Origin: Natrinema sp046097095
GTDB lineage: Archaea > Halobacteriota > Halobacteria > Halobacteriales > Natrialbaceae
Direction: 5' to 3'
Length of the DNA stretch: 64,000 nucleotides
Assembly (NCBI RefSeq): GCF_046097095.1
Contig: NZ_CP175698.1
Span: forward strand, 1,116,001 to 1,180,000
Position 1 is the first letter of the stretch. Each line of letters starts with the position of its first letter. Position numbers and translations under genes: made by a program. Below, piece by piece: positions 15,895 through 23,543 of this stretch. Under the pieces are notes generated by a model. The model was not told the origin of the DNA. It was given only the letters and a program-made list of their open reading frames with translations, and did no database searches.

Positions 15895-18459
15895 ATGAAT
15901 CCGGTTACCCGTGGGAATAGTGGTGCAGAATTTCGTAAAGCGGACCTCCACGTCCATACGCCTGGCTCATACGACTATGAAGCCGATATTTCACCAGAGG
16001 ACCTAGTAGACGCGTTTATCGAAGAAGGACTCGAACTTGTGGTCGCCGCTGACCACAACCGCACTGGCTGGTTTGATGAACTACAAGATGCGGCAGAAGA
16101 GCGGGCAGAGGAACTTCAAATTCTCCCTGGAGTTGAGATAACTACACCCCAGGGTGGGGATAATCAGATTCACCTAGTCGGGATTTTCCCTCCCCAGAAG
16201 GTGGATGAAATCACGGCACTATTACATACCATCAGCATCGACCCGACAGATCCAAGCAGTACGCAAGCTTCCCAGAGAATTCCAGAAATCTGTAGTGAAA
16301 TTAGAGAACGAGGTGGCTTGGCAGTACTCGCGCATATTGATGCTAATTCTGGAGCACTTGAAGAAACAGAATCTGGAAACATTCGAGACAAGATTTTCAA
16401 CCCGGACTTAGTCGCTGCAATTGAAGTTGTTGACCCGGCTATTCGTGAGGAATTCCCGGCATTCCCAGCAGTCCGATCCTCAGACGCCCACCATCCGGAT
16501 GATCTCGGTCGCGGATTCACGTACTTGAAGATGACCGAACCCTCATTTGAGGGATTCCAGACTGCGTTATCTGACCCCGAGTCACGCATCCGCTTTGAAA
16601 AGGCTGAATACGACCATCCGTATATCAACTCAATCCGCTTCGATGGGCCCTTTTTCGATGATAGGGCAGTTCAACTCAGTCCCAACCTGAATTCCCTCAT
16701 TGGCGGTAAGGGAACCGGAAAATCATCGGTAATACAGCAAGTCAGGTACGCGTTTGATATTGATCCCCGTCCGGACCGAATTAGGGAGGATTACCACAGC
16801 TTGATTGAGGCCACAATGGCTCCTGACGGCGAGATCAAGGTACAGGTGATAACTGAGGCTGGAGACACCTACTGGGTTTGCCGAACATACGGTGAAGACC
16901 CAGTTGTGAATCGGGCAGACGGGACGGAAGCAGATATTGGGATCGAAACGTTCCGGGACGAGTTCTTTGACCTGGAAATTCACAGCCAAGGTCAGTTACT
17001 CGCACAAGCCCGAAACACCTCTGACCAGCTTGACCTGATTGACTCATACTTCGATTTTGGCGAGCAGAAACGCGAGCGGGAAGAGTTGAAATCAGAACTC
17101 CGGAGTAACGCGCAGGCGTTGAATAGTGCACGGACAGCCCGAGATCGGATAGAAAGCGACATTACGGATTATGATGCCGTTCGAGAAAACTTGGCGCTGA
17201 TGGAAGATAGCGGCGTCGAGGAATTTCTTGATGATCAGGACTCCTGGGATGATGAAAAGATTCACTTAGACCGACTTGAAGACTCACTAGACGACCTAGC
17301 CGATACAATTCCCACGGAGGAAGAGCTCCCGACGGCACCCACTACCGAACCGGAAGACACTCCGAACAATGAACTGCTTGCGGAGGCCAATCAGATTGCT
17401 GAAGAAGCACAGGACGATGTTGTTCAGGCAATTAGTGACATTGAAGATCGTATTGAGGCTGCGAGGAGCCAACTGTCCGATTCAATTGATGAATGGAGCG
17501 AGCGGGAAGACGATAGACAAACCGAGTATCAACGGCTAGCAGACGAAATTGAGGACGAAACAGGCGTCGATATTGACGAATACTTCGAGCTAAAAGATGA
17601 AGCGGCGGAACTCGATGCTTTAGAGAATGAGTTGGATGAGAAAGAAAATGAGATTCAAGATTTAGAAAATAGAAGACAAGAGCTCCTGAGTCAACTGCGG
17701 GATGTTCGTCGTGGGATTACGGATACAAGACGGGCGGGAATTACGAATATTACCGAATCGCTTCATAATATTCGAGTCCGATTAGACCCAGACGGAGACC
17801 GGGAGAGTTTCCAATCCTGGTTTAATGACGTTCTGAATGGGTCGAACGTTCGGACCACCGATAAGGAATCCATCACTGAAGAGTTTGACCCAGAGATACT
17901 GTTCGAGATTATCCGTGATAAGGATACCCAGCGGCTCATCGATGATGTTGGATTGACACCGACTGCCGCGGAGAATGTAGTAGGATTCGATAACCTCAGG
18001 AATCAGCTTCATGAACTCCAAATCAAAGAGCTTCATGATAAACCCATAATTGAGATTCAGCATGAAGGAGAGTGGAAAGCTCTTGACGACATGTCAGACG
18101 GTCAGAAGTGTACGGCACTCTTGTCTATCGCAATGCTGGAACGTGAGAAGCCTCTTATTGTTGACCAGCCCGAAGATATGCTTGATAACGAATATATCTA
18201 CGATGAAGTCGTAGAAATGGCTAGCCAAGTCAAGGAAAACCGCCAGATTATCGCCGCCACGCATAACGCCAATCTCCCAATACTGGGGGATGCTGAGAAA
18301 ATCAACGTCATGTTTTGCAACGGCCGACAGGGATTCATTCAGGAACGTGGCTCAATTGACGATCCTGACGTACGCAGAAAGGCAAAAAAGATTCTCGAAG
18401 GTGGTGAAGACGCGTTCAATGAACGAACTGAAAAGTACGGGGCACTCCAATTGAATTAA
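15895..18459 (+). CDS. TrlF-type PHP-domain SMC-like ATPase
   Basis: An 854 aa protein with an N-terminal PHP domain and an SMC/RecN-like ATPase. PHP metal ligands are visible in DLHVHTPGSY (HxH at 19 and 21), AADHNRTGW (about 51-59), LAHID and SSDAHHPDDLG. The ATPase part has Walker A GGKGTGKSS, a long central coiled coil (about 380-600), a signature-like MSDGQK and a Walker B block LIVDQPEDMLDN near the C-terminus, followed by ATHNANLP. This is the architecture annotated as TrlF family AAA-like ATPase. The PHP domain is expected to be a phosphoesterase or nuclease driven by the ATPase clamp, and such genes are common in defence islands. A TATA-like TTAATACG lies about 25 bases before the ATG. 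GC content is clearly below that of the core genes. Confidence 0.85.
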   Translation: MNPVTRGNSGAEFRKADLHVHTPGSYDYEADISPEDLVDAFIEEGLELVVAADHNRTGWFDELQDAAEERAEELQILPGVEITTPQGGDNQIHLVGIFPPQKVDEITALLHTISIDPTDPSSTQASQRIPEICSEIRERGGLAVLAHIDANSGALEETESGNIRDKIFNPDLVAAIEVVDPAIREEFPAFPAVRSSDAHHPDDLGRGFTYLKMTEPSFEGFQTALSDPESRIRFEKAEYDHPYINSIRFDGPFFDDRAVQLSPNLNSLIGGKGTGKSSVIQQVRYAFDIDPRPDRIREDYHSLIEATMAPDGEIKVQVITEAGDTYWVCRTYGEDPVVNRADGTEADIGIETFRDEFFDLEIHSQGQLLAQARNTSDQLDLIDSYFDFGEQKREREELKSELRSNAQALNSARTARDRIESDITDYDAVRENLALMEDSGVEEFLDDQDSWDDEKIHLDRLEDSLDDLADTIPTEEELPTAPTTEPEDTPNNELLAEANQIAEEAQDDVVQAISDIEDRIEAARSQLSDSIDEWSEREDDRQTEYQRLADEIEDETGVDIDEYFELKDEAAELDALENELDEKENEIQDLENRRQELLSQLRDVRRGITDTRRAGITNITESLHNIRVRLDPDGDRESFQSWFNDVLNGSNVRTTDKESITEEFDPEILFEIIRDKDTQRLIDDVGLTPTAAENVVGFDNLRNQLHELQIKELHDKPIIEIQHEGEWKALDDMSDGQKCTALLSIAMLEREKPLIVDQPEDMLDNEYIYDEVVEMASQVKENRQIIAATHNANLPILGDAEKINVMFCNGRQGFIQERGSIDDPDVRRKAKKILEGGEDAFNERTEKYGALQLN

Positions 18460-18681
18460 GGCCGTCTTCTAAAACTACGGTATTCTCTATATTCCCGGTT
18501 TTCTCGTTCTCACGAATAATAGGCCCGAAATTGTCAACACTGTATTGATTGGGTGTGAGTTGGAACCTAGCCCCCAGCAGAGCCCGTCAAACATCGAACG
18601 GCTTGGAGCCGCTCGGTGCCGGAATTTATCCCGTGAGGCTCGATCGAACGGAGTACACGCCCGCCGCTAACGATGAATGGT

Positions 18682-18726
18682 CTCACCGGGAACCCAAGAC
18701 GAACGGCACGCTCGGAACCCGGTGAG
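18682..18726. other. Inverted repeat with 9-bp perfect stem
   Basis: CTCACCGGG (18682-18690) is mirrored by CCCGGTGAG (18718-18726) with a 27-base loop. It could form a structured RNA or be an operator. No gene is close enough to assign a role. Confidence 0.35.
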
Positions 18727-18790
18727 TACCGCGCAACCGGCAACCCCAGCAGGCGAGACCAGCCGTCACAGGCAGCCAGCAAGTGAAGAA

Positions 18791-18814
18791 GTTGAGGGCC
18801 GGGTTTGAACCGGT
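18791..18814 (-). other. tRNA 3'-end-like fragment, possible attachment-site relic
   Basis: On the minus strand this segment reads ACCGG TTCAAAC CCGGC, a T-arm with the canonical TTCAAA loop and four paired stem positions plus one A-C mismatch, followed by seven bases where the acceptor 3' half would be. There is no upstream D-arm or anticodon arm, so it is not a functional tRNA. Such 3' fragments are typical relics of integration into tRNA genes. Confidence 0.35.
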
Positions 18815-19160
18815 AGACAAAACGACTACTCCCCTGCAATCACGCACACCACCCGCAGTACCCAGCAATAGCCCGCACACGCGGTCAGCGTCAAGCGAGA
18901 ACAAGGTCTGCAGAATCGCCGCCTCCGGACTCCCTCAAATAGGAGTAGTCGGTTTGGCCGTCGAATTCGGTCTCCAGTTGATCGTGTTAGTATAGACGTC
19001 TACTGTCTAGACCGGAAAACTACGCTCGCGGAATTCCAGCACGCAGTTGGCTGGTGAAACCGGGGAGACAATTATTCGAGCCGTTGAGTTGCTTGCACCG
19101 CAGGCACCCCAAGCAAGGCGTAGTCGCTCTGGTTAACGCTTCACCCTGATGGCCGAAACC

Positions 19161-19321
19161 CCACTTTCATCGCGTTGACCCTGCGAAAATCACCAGCAAG
19201 CGCCACCACCAACATGAGTCCTGTTCGACTCTACCCTCCGAAGCCGGCGAGCGAAACCTCGAACCCCAAGCTATACGGGGATTATCTTCGGCTTTCAGAA
19301 AACACGGCCAGAAAGGGCCGG
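19161..19321 (+). repeat. Direct repeat copy A (tRNA-Pro downstream flank)
   Basis: This 161-base segment is about 85% identical by eye to 20829-20990, in the same orientation. It ends in GGGCCGG, the same seven bases that form the minus-strand acceptor end of tRNA-Pro in copy B. After that the two copies diverge completely: copy B continues as the tRNA gene, copy A does not. It therefore looks like a duplicated tRNA-flank or attachment region bounding a 1.5 kb insertion. Confidence 0.75.
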
Positions 19322-19323
19322 AA

Positions 19324-19345
19324 TAGGTGGATTTGCGTCCACCTA
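19324..19345. terminator. Hairpin directly after repeat copy A
   Basis: TAGGTGGA (19324-19331) pairs perfectly with TCCACCTA (19338-19345) across the six-base loop TTTGCG. It starts two bases after the conserved repeat ends. It may be a transcription terminator or a recombination-related structure. Confidence 0.35.
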
Positions 19346-19554
19346 CAGATCTACTTTCCTTTCAAATCGGGGTGAGTGGGATATTCGTTACTCCTCTAAT
19401 CGATGTATTGGCAGATATTTGTACAATCCGAGTATTGGTCAAGAACCTCATCCGCACTGCCCGCAGGCCGCAAGTTCCTTGAACAGTACAAACGGACGAC
19501 TTACAGGAAACGTTGCAGAACCAAAGCAAACCAGTCATCAAATCCCGAAGATAG

Positions 19555-20163
19555 GAAATCGAATCGGAACAAGGGCGCGGCACGAGTGTCGATTTTATCT
19601 ATCTCCAACTTGAGAACCACGGAGAAGTCGTTGCCGAACACCTGTATGTCCGCCCGTCTCTGGTTGTCCGTTACAAGCCAGACCCCGGTGAAGGGACGCC
19701 GATTGACATTGAGGATGCCTGTTTCCTCACACCAGACGGGAACGGGTTTGAAATCATCCTTCGATACTTCCCGCTCACACGCACGGAGGGAGACCACTTA
19801 CAGGATAGTTCACGGGAAGGAGACGTGTTAAGCCCGCATGATGGGCGTGTAGAGTTCGCCGCACAAGTCGAGTGTAAGGAAGTCTTCTACAAAGGCGACG
19901 GGAAGGAGAACTACATTCGCTCAACTATTCCTGAGACCACACAGCGCCTGTACGATGCAGGAATTCGTGATATTTCCTTCCAGTTGCATGTCCTATACAC
20001 AGACGTGAACGGGAACGTGTACGTGGAGCAGGTGATGGGAAAGCCCGGGGAGTTCACCGGGAGTGTTACATTAGAAGACATTATCGAGTTCCGGATTTCC
20101 TCGGAATCCTCGGATCACAAACTCCACCAGCGTATTGAGGAGACGTTCAGGTACCCCCCGTGA
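19555..20163 (+). pseudogene. 5'-truncated gene of unknown function
   Basis: The plus-strand frame ending in TGA at 20163 is open back to 19555, where TAG stops it, and codes for about 200 halophile-like residues (for example EDACFLTPDGNGFEIILRYF and RISSESSDHKLHQRIEETF). No ATG occurs in the open stretch and the first GTG is at 19825, after roughly 90 good codons. In-frame sequence upstream of the TAG also looks coding for about 17 codons. A nonsense mutation, loss of the 5' end, or both would explain this. A shorter product (112 aa) from GTG 19825 is conceivable. I do not recognise the family. Confidence 0.5.
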
Positions 20164-20288
20164 CCGTCGGGAGACGTGTTACTGTCAACGGCCGGTCTGG
20201 CAGTAGTCGGGGTGCCCTGCCAGCACGACCATACTGCCGATACCAACCGGCACTGACTCTTTTATCAACTGGAGGCGTCTCTCACACC

Positions 20289-20465
20289 ATGGACGGTGAC
20301 GAGGACGAGGAGACCCGCCGCGCCGCAGCCACCCTCACCCAACTCAAACGGATGGTTAGACGCCCGATCGGCAACCCATGCGGTGAAGACGGGACCGAGG
20401 GTCAGGTGGACGATGAAGAGCTCGATGAATTGGAAGACGAATTGAGCGCAGAGCGCGAACAGTAG
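20289..20465 (+). CDS. Small acidic hypothetical protein
   Basis: A 58 aa, very acidic protein (MDGDEDEETRRAAATLTQL and onwards). The frame is open further upstream, but a TATA-like TTTTATC at about 20258-20264 lies 27 bases before the ATG at 20289, which marks a leaderless start. It is short and helical with no recognisable motif. It may be a leftover regulator of the element that inserted between the two direct repeats. Confidence 0.45.
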   Translation: MDGDEDEETRRAAATLTQLKRMVRRPIGNPCGEDGTEGQVDDEELDELEDELSAEREQ

Positions 20466-20483
20466 CCGGTTTCTTGTCAACTA

Positions 20484-20812
20484 CCGCAGTCAGGAATCGT
20501 GTTCTCCCCAGTCGCCCACGGTGAGCAACCACGGTGGTCGGACAGTGTTATTGCCCACAGTGACCGCGCAGTGTTAGCGCGAAATGTTATCGCCCCCAAC
20601 GGACACGAAAAGCGAGCACGAACACAGAACACTAACAGGACGAACCACGCACTGCCAACACGATCATACTACCCGGTAACGCAAGGCAGCAACCCTGTAC
20701 CCCCAACCACTGCGGTCAGGACCTGTGTTCTCCCTAGCCACCCACTGCGATCACCCACAGTGACCAAGAAATGTTACCGCCCACAGTGACCGTACAATGT
20801 TATCACCCAGAG
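20484..20812 (+). repeat. Degenerate short repeats, iteron-like
   Basis: A gene-free stretch built from repeated words. CCCACAGTGACC recurs at about 20550, 20753 and 20782, each followed within a few bases by AATGTTA or AGTGTTA and then CGCCC or CACCC. A larger unit (CAGTCAGGA through TGTTCTCCC) occurs at about 20487 and 20713. Spacing is irregular and copies are degenerate, so this is not a CRISPR array. It resembles iterons or a decayed tandem repeat of a plasmid or integrated element. Confidence 0.55.
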
Positions 20813-20828
20813 TCAACACGTTGAACGA

Positions 20829-20990
20829 CCACTTTCACCGCGACGGCCTTGCGAAAACCACCAGCAAGCGCCACCACCAACATGAGTCATGTTCGACTCT
20901 CCCCTCCCAAACCGGCGATCGAACCCCCGAACCCCAAGCTATACGGGGATTATCCTCGACTCTCAGAAAACACGGGCAGAAGTGGGCCGG
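20829..20990 (+). repeat. Direct repeat copy B, abutting tRNA-Pro
   Basis: The second copy of the ~160 bp repeat (other copy 19161-19321). It covers the immediate downstream flank of the minus-strand tRNA-Pro gene and its last eight bases (20983-20990). Conserved internal words include CACCAGCAAGCGCCACCACC and CAAGCTATACGGGGATTATC. Confidence 0.75.
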
Positions 20991-21055
20991 CGCGAATTCG
21001 AATCGCGGTTACGGCCACCCGAAGGCCGAAGGATACCAAGCTACCCCACCGGCCC
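20983..21055 (-). tRNA. tRNA-Pro (anticodon CGG)
   Basis: The minus strand folds into a complete 73-base cloverleaf. The acceptor stem is GGGCCGG/CCGGCCC, and the D-arm contains the loop AGCTTGGTA. The anticodon stem CGGCC/GGCCG carries loop TTCGGGT (anticodon CGG, proline), and the T-arm is CGCGA TTCGAAT TCGCG with discriminator A. There is no intron and no encoded CCA. A TATA-like CGTTAAACG lies about 30 bases upstream (near 21085-21092). Its 3' end faces the accessory island, so it is the likely integration target. Confidence 0.93.
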
Positions 21056-21158
21056 GCATTCGAAACGAACGCGTCCGTTCGTTTAACGCTTGCGAAAGGG
21101 GCCGTCAGCCCGCCGGCGGCGACCCGTTCTCCGCTCGAGCCCACCCACGATCCCTGCC

Positions 21159-21761
21159 TCAAAACCGCTCGTAGCCGTCCGTGTCCAGATAGTGGTGTGC
21201 GATCGTGATCGCCTGGTCGGCGTGTAGCAATTCGGGGCCGAGTCGAAGCCGCCGGTCGGTGTATCCCTCGAGCACCTCCGTCTCCGCGTCCGTGAAGTCC
21301 CGATGATCGGAGAGTACGAACACCGCATCGCCGAGCGCGTCCGGTCCCACATCCACGACCGCCGCGCCGTCTTCGTGCAATTGGACGACCGGCCCGTCGT
21401 CGGCGATCTCCTCGAGCGTGCCCGCGAATCCCCGCCGATACAGTTCGACCCCTGGACTGGGTTCGGCCGGGAGCGCGCCGATGGCGTCCGCGCGGTGCTC
21501 GAGGGCGTTTCGAACGAGCGCGGCCGTGCTTCGCTCGTCGGGGTTGAGCCGGCGGAGTTCGCGCCCGTCGAAGGTGATGGTGTACTCATCTCGCGCGATC
21601 AGGTGGACGCGGACGTCCTCGCGGATGCCGTGAGACGTAACGAACGCGGCGGTGATCGACCGGCAGAGTGCATCGAGGCGGCCGGCCCCGCTCGAGAGGT
21701 CGTCGAGCGAGAAATCGGGCGTCGTCGGCACATCGTGGCCGAGCAGGACGAACTGGCGCAT
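21159..21761 (-). CDS. trmY: tRNA (pseudouridine(54)-N1)-methyltransferase TrmY
   Basis: A 200 aa SPOUT-class methyltransferase of the former DUF358 family. It starts MRQFVLLGHDVPTT and contains the family-typical FDGRELRRLNPDERS and the C-terminal knot region VFVLSDHRDFTDAE, followed by LGPELLHADQAI. TrmY converts pseudouridine-54 in the T-loop of archaeal tRNAs to N1-methylpseudouridine using SAM. The enzyme that makes pseudouridine-54, Pus10, is encoded 3.3 kb away (25019-26398). It is transcribed on the same strand as the neighbouring tRNA-Pro, about 100 bases upstream of it. Confidence 0.93.
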   Translation of the reverse strand: MRQFVLLGHDVPTTPDFSLDDLSSGAGRLDALCRSITAAFVTSHGIREDVRVHLIARDEYTITFDGRELRRLNPDERSTAALVRNALEHRADAIGALPAEPSPGVELYRRGFAGTLEEIADDGPVVQLHEDGAAVVDVGPDALGDAVFVLSDHRDFTDAETEVLEGYTDRRLRLGPELLHADQAITIAHHYLDTDGYERF

Positions 21762-21810
21762 ACCGGGACGAGGGTGCCCGCCGGGATAGCCGCCACGATT
21801 TGGCGGCGGA

Positions 21811-22368
21811 TCAGGTTCGCACGCCGAGGCGGCGCTCGAGCGAGGTACGGACCAGTCCGAGCCCCGGCATCCCGTCTACGTACCAGACGACGACGGCGGC
21901 CGCGAAGAGGGCGAACTGCGTCCACTCGTAGAGTCCCAGCTCGTAGTAGTGGAGGAACGCGTCGAGGATGCCCGCGACGGGGGCCTCGGGCGGCTGCTCG
22001 AGGGCCGGCCAGAGGAGGTAGGCCGCGGCGTCGAACTCGCCCGAGAGGGCCGACGGCGGGACGTCGGCCAGCAGGTGCGAGCCGTAGCCGACGAGGAAGG
22101 CGACGCCGACGGTTCGGGACTCGAGGCGGTCCGCGAGGACGAAGACGGCCGGGACGAGGATCGCCGCGGTAAACAGCGAGTGAACGAGCGTTCGGCCGCC
22201 GGGCAACACCCCGAAGTTCCACGCGAGCGGTTTGTCGATCAGATCAGGGAACTGCGAGCCGATAGCGAGCGCGAACGCCGGCAGCGCACGCGGCGGTCGA
22301 TCGAAGCGCCGGCGAGCGACGACGGAATACAACAGGTAGGCGACGGCGAGGTGTCCCCAAGGCCACAT
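21811..22368 (-). CDS. DUF457-type membrane metal-dependent hydrolase
   Basis: A polytopic membrane protein with four or five hydrophobic segments and conserved metal-ligand candidates in WPWGHLAVAY (His), SQFPDLIDKP (Asp), LVHSLF (His) and GYGSHLLADV (His, Asp). This is the pattern of the YdjM/DUF457 family, annotated as membrane-bound metal-dependent hydrolases of unknown substrate. I chose ATG 22368 (MWPWGHL), the usual start of haloarchaeal relatives; ATGs at 22431 and 22452 are in frame and would add 21 or 28 residues. It ends 49 bases upstream of trmY on the same strand. Confidence 0.75.
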   Translation of the reverse strand: MWPWGHLAVAYLLYSVVARRRFDRPPRALPAFALAIGSQFPDLIDKPLAWNFGVLPGGRTLVHSLFTAAILVPAVFVLADRLESRTVGVAFLVGYGSHLLADVPPSALSGEFDAAAYLLWPALEQPPEAPVAGILDAFLHYYELGLYEWTQFALFAAAVVVWYVDGMPGLGLVRTSLERRLGVRT

Positions 22369-22476
22369 CCTGCGGGCGTACACCAGAGTCGAGTATAGGC
22401 TCTTCGACTCGGAATCACCGTCGGGCTGCATAGGCATGGCCAACCGTTTCATCAGTATCCAGTATGGAGTGTCTAT

Positions 22477-22662
22477 ATGGCGAAATCAGAGTCGTCGCAG
22501 TCCGGTGGAAAGCGGCAGCTACTCGCGATCCTCGAGGGGCGGCCCTGTCCGAACTGCTCGGACGGCGAGCTCGAGCGCGACACCTACAAAACCAAGCAAG
22601 CGGTCGTCTGCGACAGTTGCGGGATGCCGCAGGCACAGGTCTGGTCGACCGCGCTCGAGTAG
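22477..22662 (+). CDS. Small zinc-finger protein (HVO_A0556-like)
   Basis: A 61 aa protein with two zinc knuckles, CPNC and CDSC, 21 residues apart, and the tail GMPQAQVWSTALE. It is divergent from the DUF457 gene. The length and knuckle spacing resemble a haloarchaeal small zinc-finger family that I remember as HVO_A0556. Function is unknown; tiny zinc-ribbon proteins of this kind are abundant in haloarchaea and some affect swarming or biofilm formation. Confidence 0.7.
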   Translation: MAKSESSQSGGKRQLLAILEGRPCPNCSDGELERDTYKTKQAVVCDSCGMPQAQVWSTALE

Positions 22663-22891
22663 CGGCTCTGCCGACGGTCGGCGACGGACCGACCGGCTCG
22701 CCGAGTTGTTACGCATCGACCCGGTATCGTCGCCGTTTCTCGCCCGATACGGATCGCATCAGAGCGGACACCGAGTTCGCACGCGGGCGGTTCGTTCGGG
22801 CAGGTATTTCTCTCGGTGCGGTCTTGACCCGTTCTAGACCGCACACGCGACCGAGCGAACAGGGCGAGTTGCGAAAGAGCGAGAGACGAGG

Positions 22892-23086
22892 TCAGCGAGA
22901 CCGCGCTCCCGGGTAATCGTGGCCGACGACGAGGGCGAATGCGTGAAATAGGAGTAGGCCGATGAACAACGACAGGCGACTGGCGGAATCGATGCCGCCG
23001 GCAATGACGGGGAGATAGGCGACCGGGAACAGGGTTCCGAGCCAGAACCCGGCCGCGGTGACGGAGTGGCTCACGTGCATCGTCAC
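22892..23086 (-). CDS. Small two-helix membrane protein
   Basis: A 64 aa hydrophobic protein with two predicted membrane segments (about 8-30 and 38-56). It starts three bases after the stop of the upstream gene at 23090-23281, so the two form an operon. No family is recognised. Confidence 0.6.
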   Translation of the reverse strand: MTMHVSHSVTAAGFWLGTLFPVAYLPVIAGGIDSASRLSLFIGLLLFHAFALVVGHDYPGARSR

Positions 23087-23089
23087 GAC

Positions 23090-23281
23090 CTACCGGATCG
23101 ATTCGAGGTCGACGAACGAGCCCTCGTGAGCCGAGATCCAGGTGTTCGTCTGCACGTCCTCGCTGGTATCTCGGGGAAAGATTGCGCACTCGTTCGGGGC
23201 GTCGTCGTTCTCGACCAAGACGTGCTCGAAGTCGGTGATCGGTGCCTCGGTATCGGGCGGCTGGAAGTCGGCGTCAGTCAT
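23090..23281 (-). CDS. Small haloarchaeal protein (DUF7511-like)
   Basis: A 63 aa acidic soluble protein with a motif typical of a conserved haloarchaeal family: FEHVLVENDDAPNECAIFPR, followed by TWISAHEGSFVDLES. I associate this with DUF7511. The frame is open ten codons further upstream, but those residues are atypical and the ATG at 23281 gives the usual start. It is co-transcribed with the downstream two-helix membrane protein. Function unknown. Confidence 0.7.
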   Translation of the reverse strand: MTDADFQPPDTEAPITDFEHVLVENDDAPNECAIFPRDTSEDVQTNTWISAHEGSFVDLESIR

Positions 23282-23543
23282 ACAGTCTCGGGCGGCGGAT
23301 GGTCGCGCCAACGAGTACTACCAGCGTCCGTACTATTGTTATCGAGTGTCTAATTCGGCGAACTCGGCCGGTAGCGCTCGAGTCCGACTCGATTCGGACG
23401 GTTCAACCGTTCGGAGCAGAACTCGACAGGAACTGACGTGTACGATCCTGATACGGGACGGGCGGCCGAACGAACGGAGTTGAATCGAGGTAAACCATCC
23501 GTTATAAACGATCTCTCATGCGTTTTCGAGAGACAGGGGCAGC

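Larger units (their letters stand above)
18460..19160. other. Long intergenic region with structural remnants
   Basis: About 700 bases after the TrlF gene without a convincing coding frame. It holds a 9-bp inverted repeat (18682-18726), a tRNA 3'-end-like fragment (18791-18814) and a 10-bp inverted repeat CGACTACTCC (18823-18832) / GGAGTAGTCG (18942-18951). Base composition shifts from the AT-richer TrlF gene to GC-rich sequence. This reads as the worn border of an integrated element. Confidence 0.5.

Noticed and set aside
18791..18814. Functional tRNA gene
   Set aside because: Only a T-arm and part of an acceptor strand can be formed; there is no D-arm or anticodon arm, and the T-stem has a mismatch.
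20484..20812. CRISPR array
   Set aside because: Repeats are short, degenerate and irregularly spaced, there are no uniform spacers, and no cas gene is in the window.
1..20982. Insertion sequence or transposase gene in the island
   Set aside because: I looked for transposase-like reading frames and terminal inverted repeats with target duplications; only short inverted repeats and fragments were found, none assignable to an IS family.
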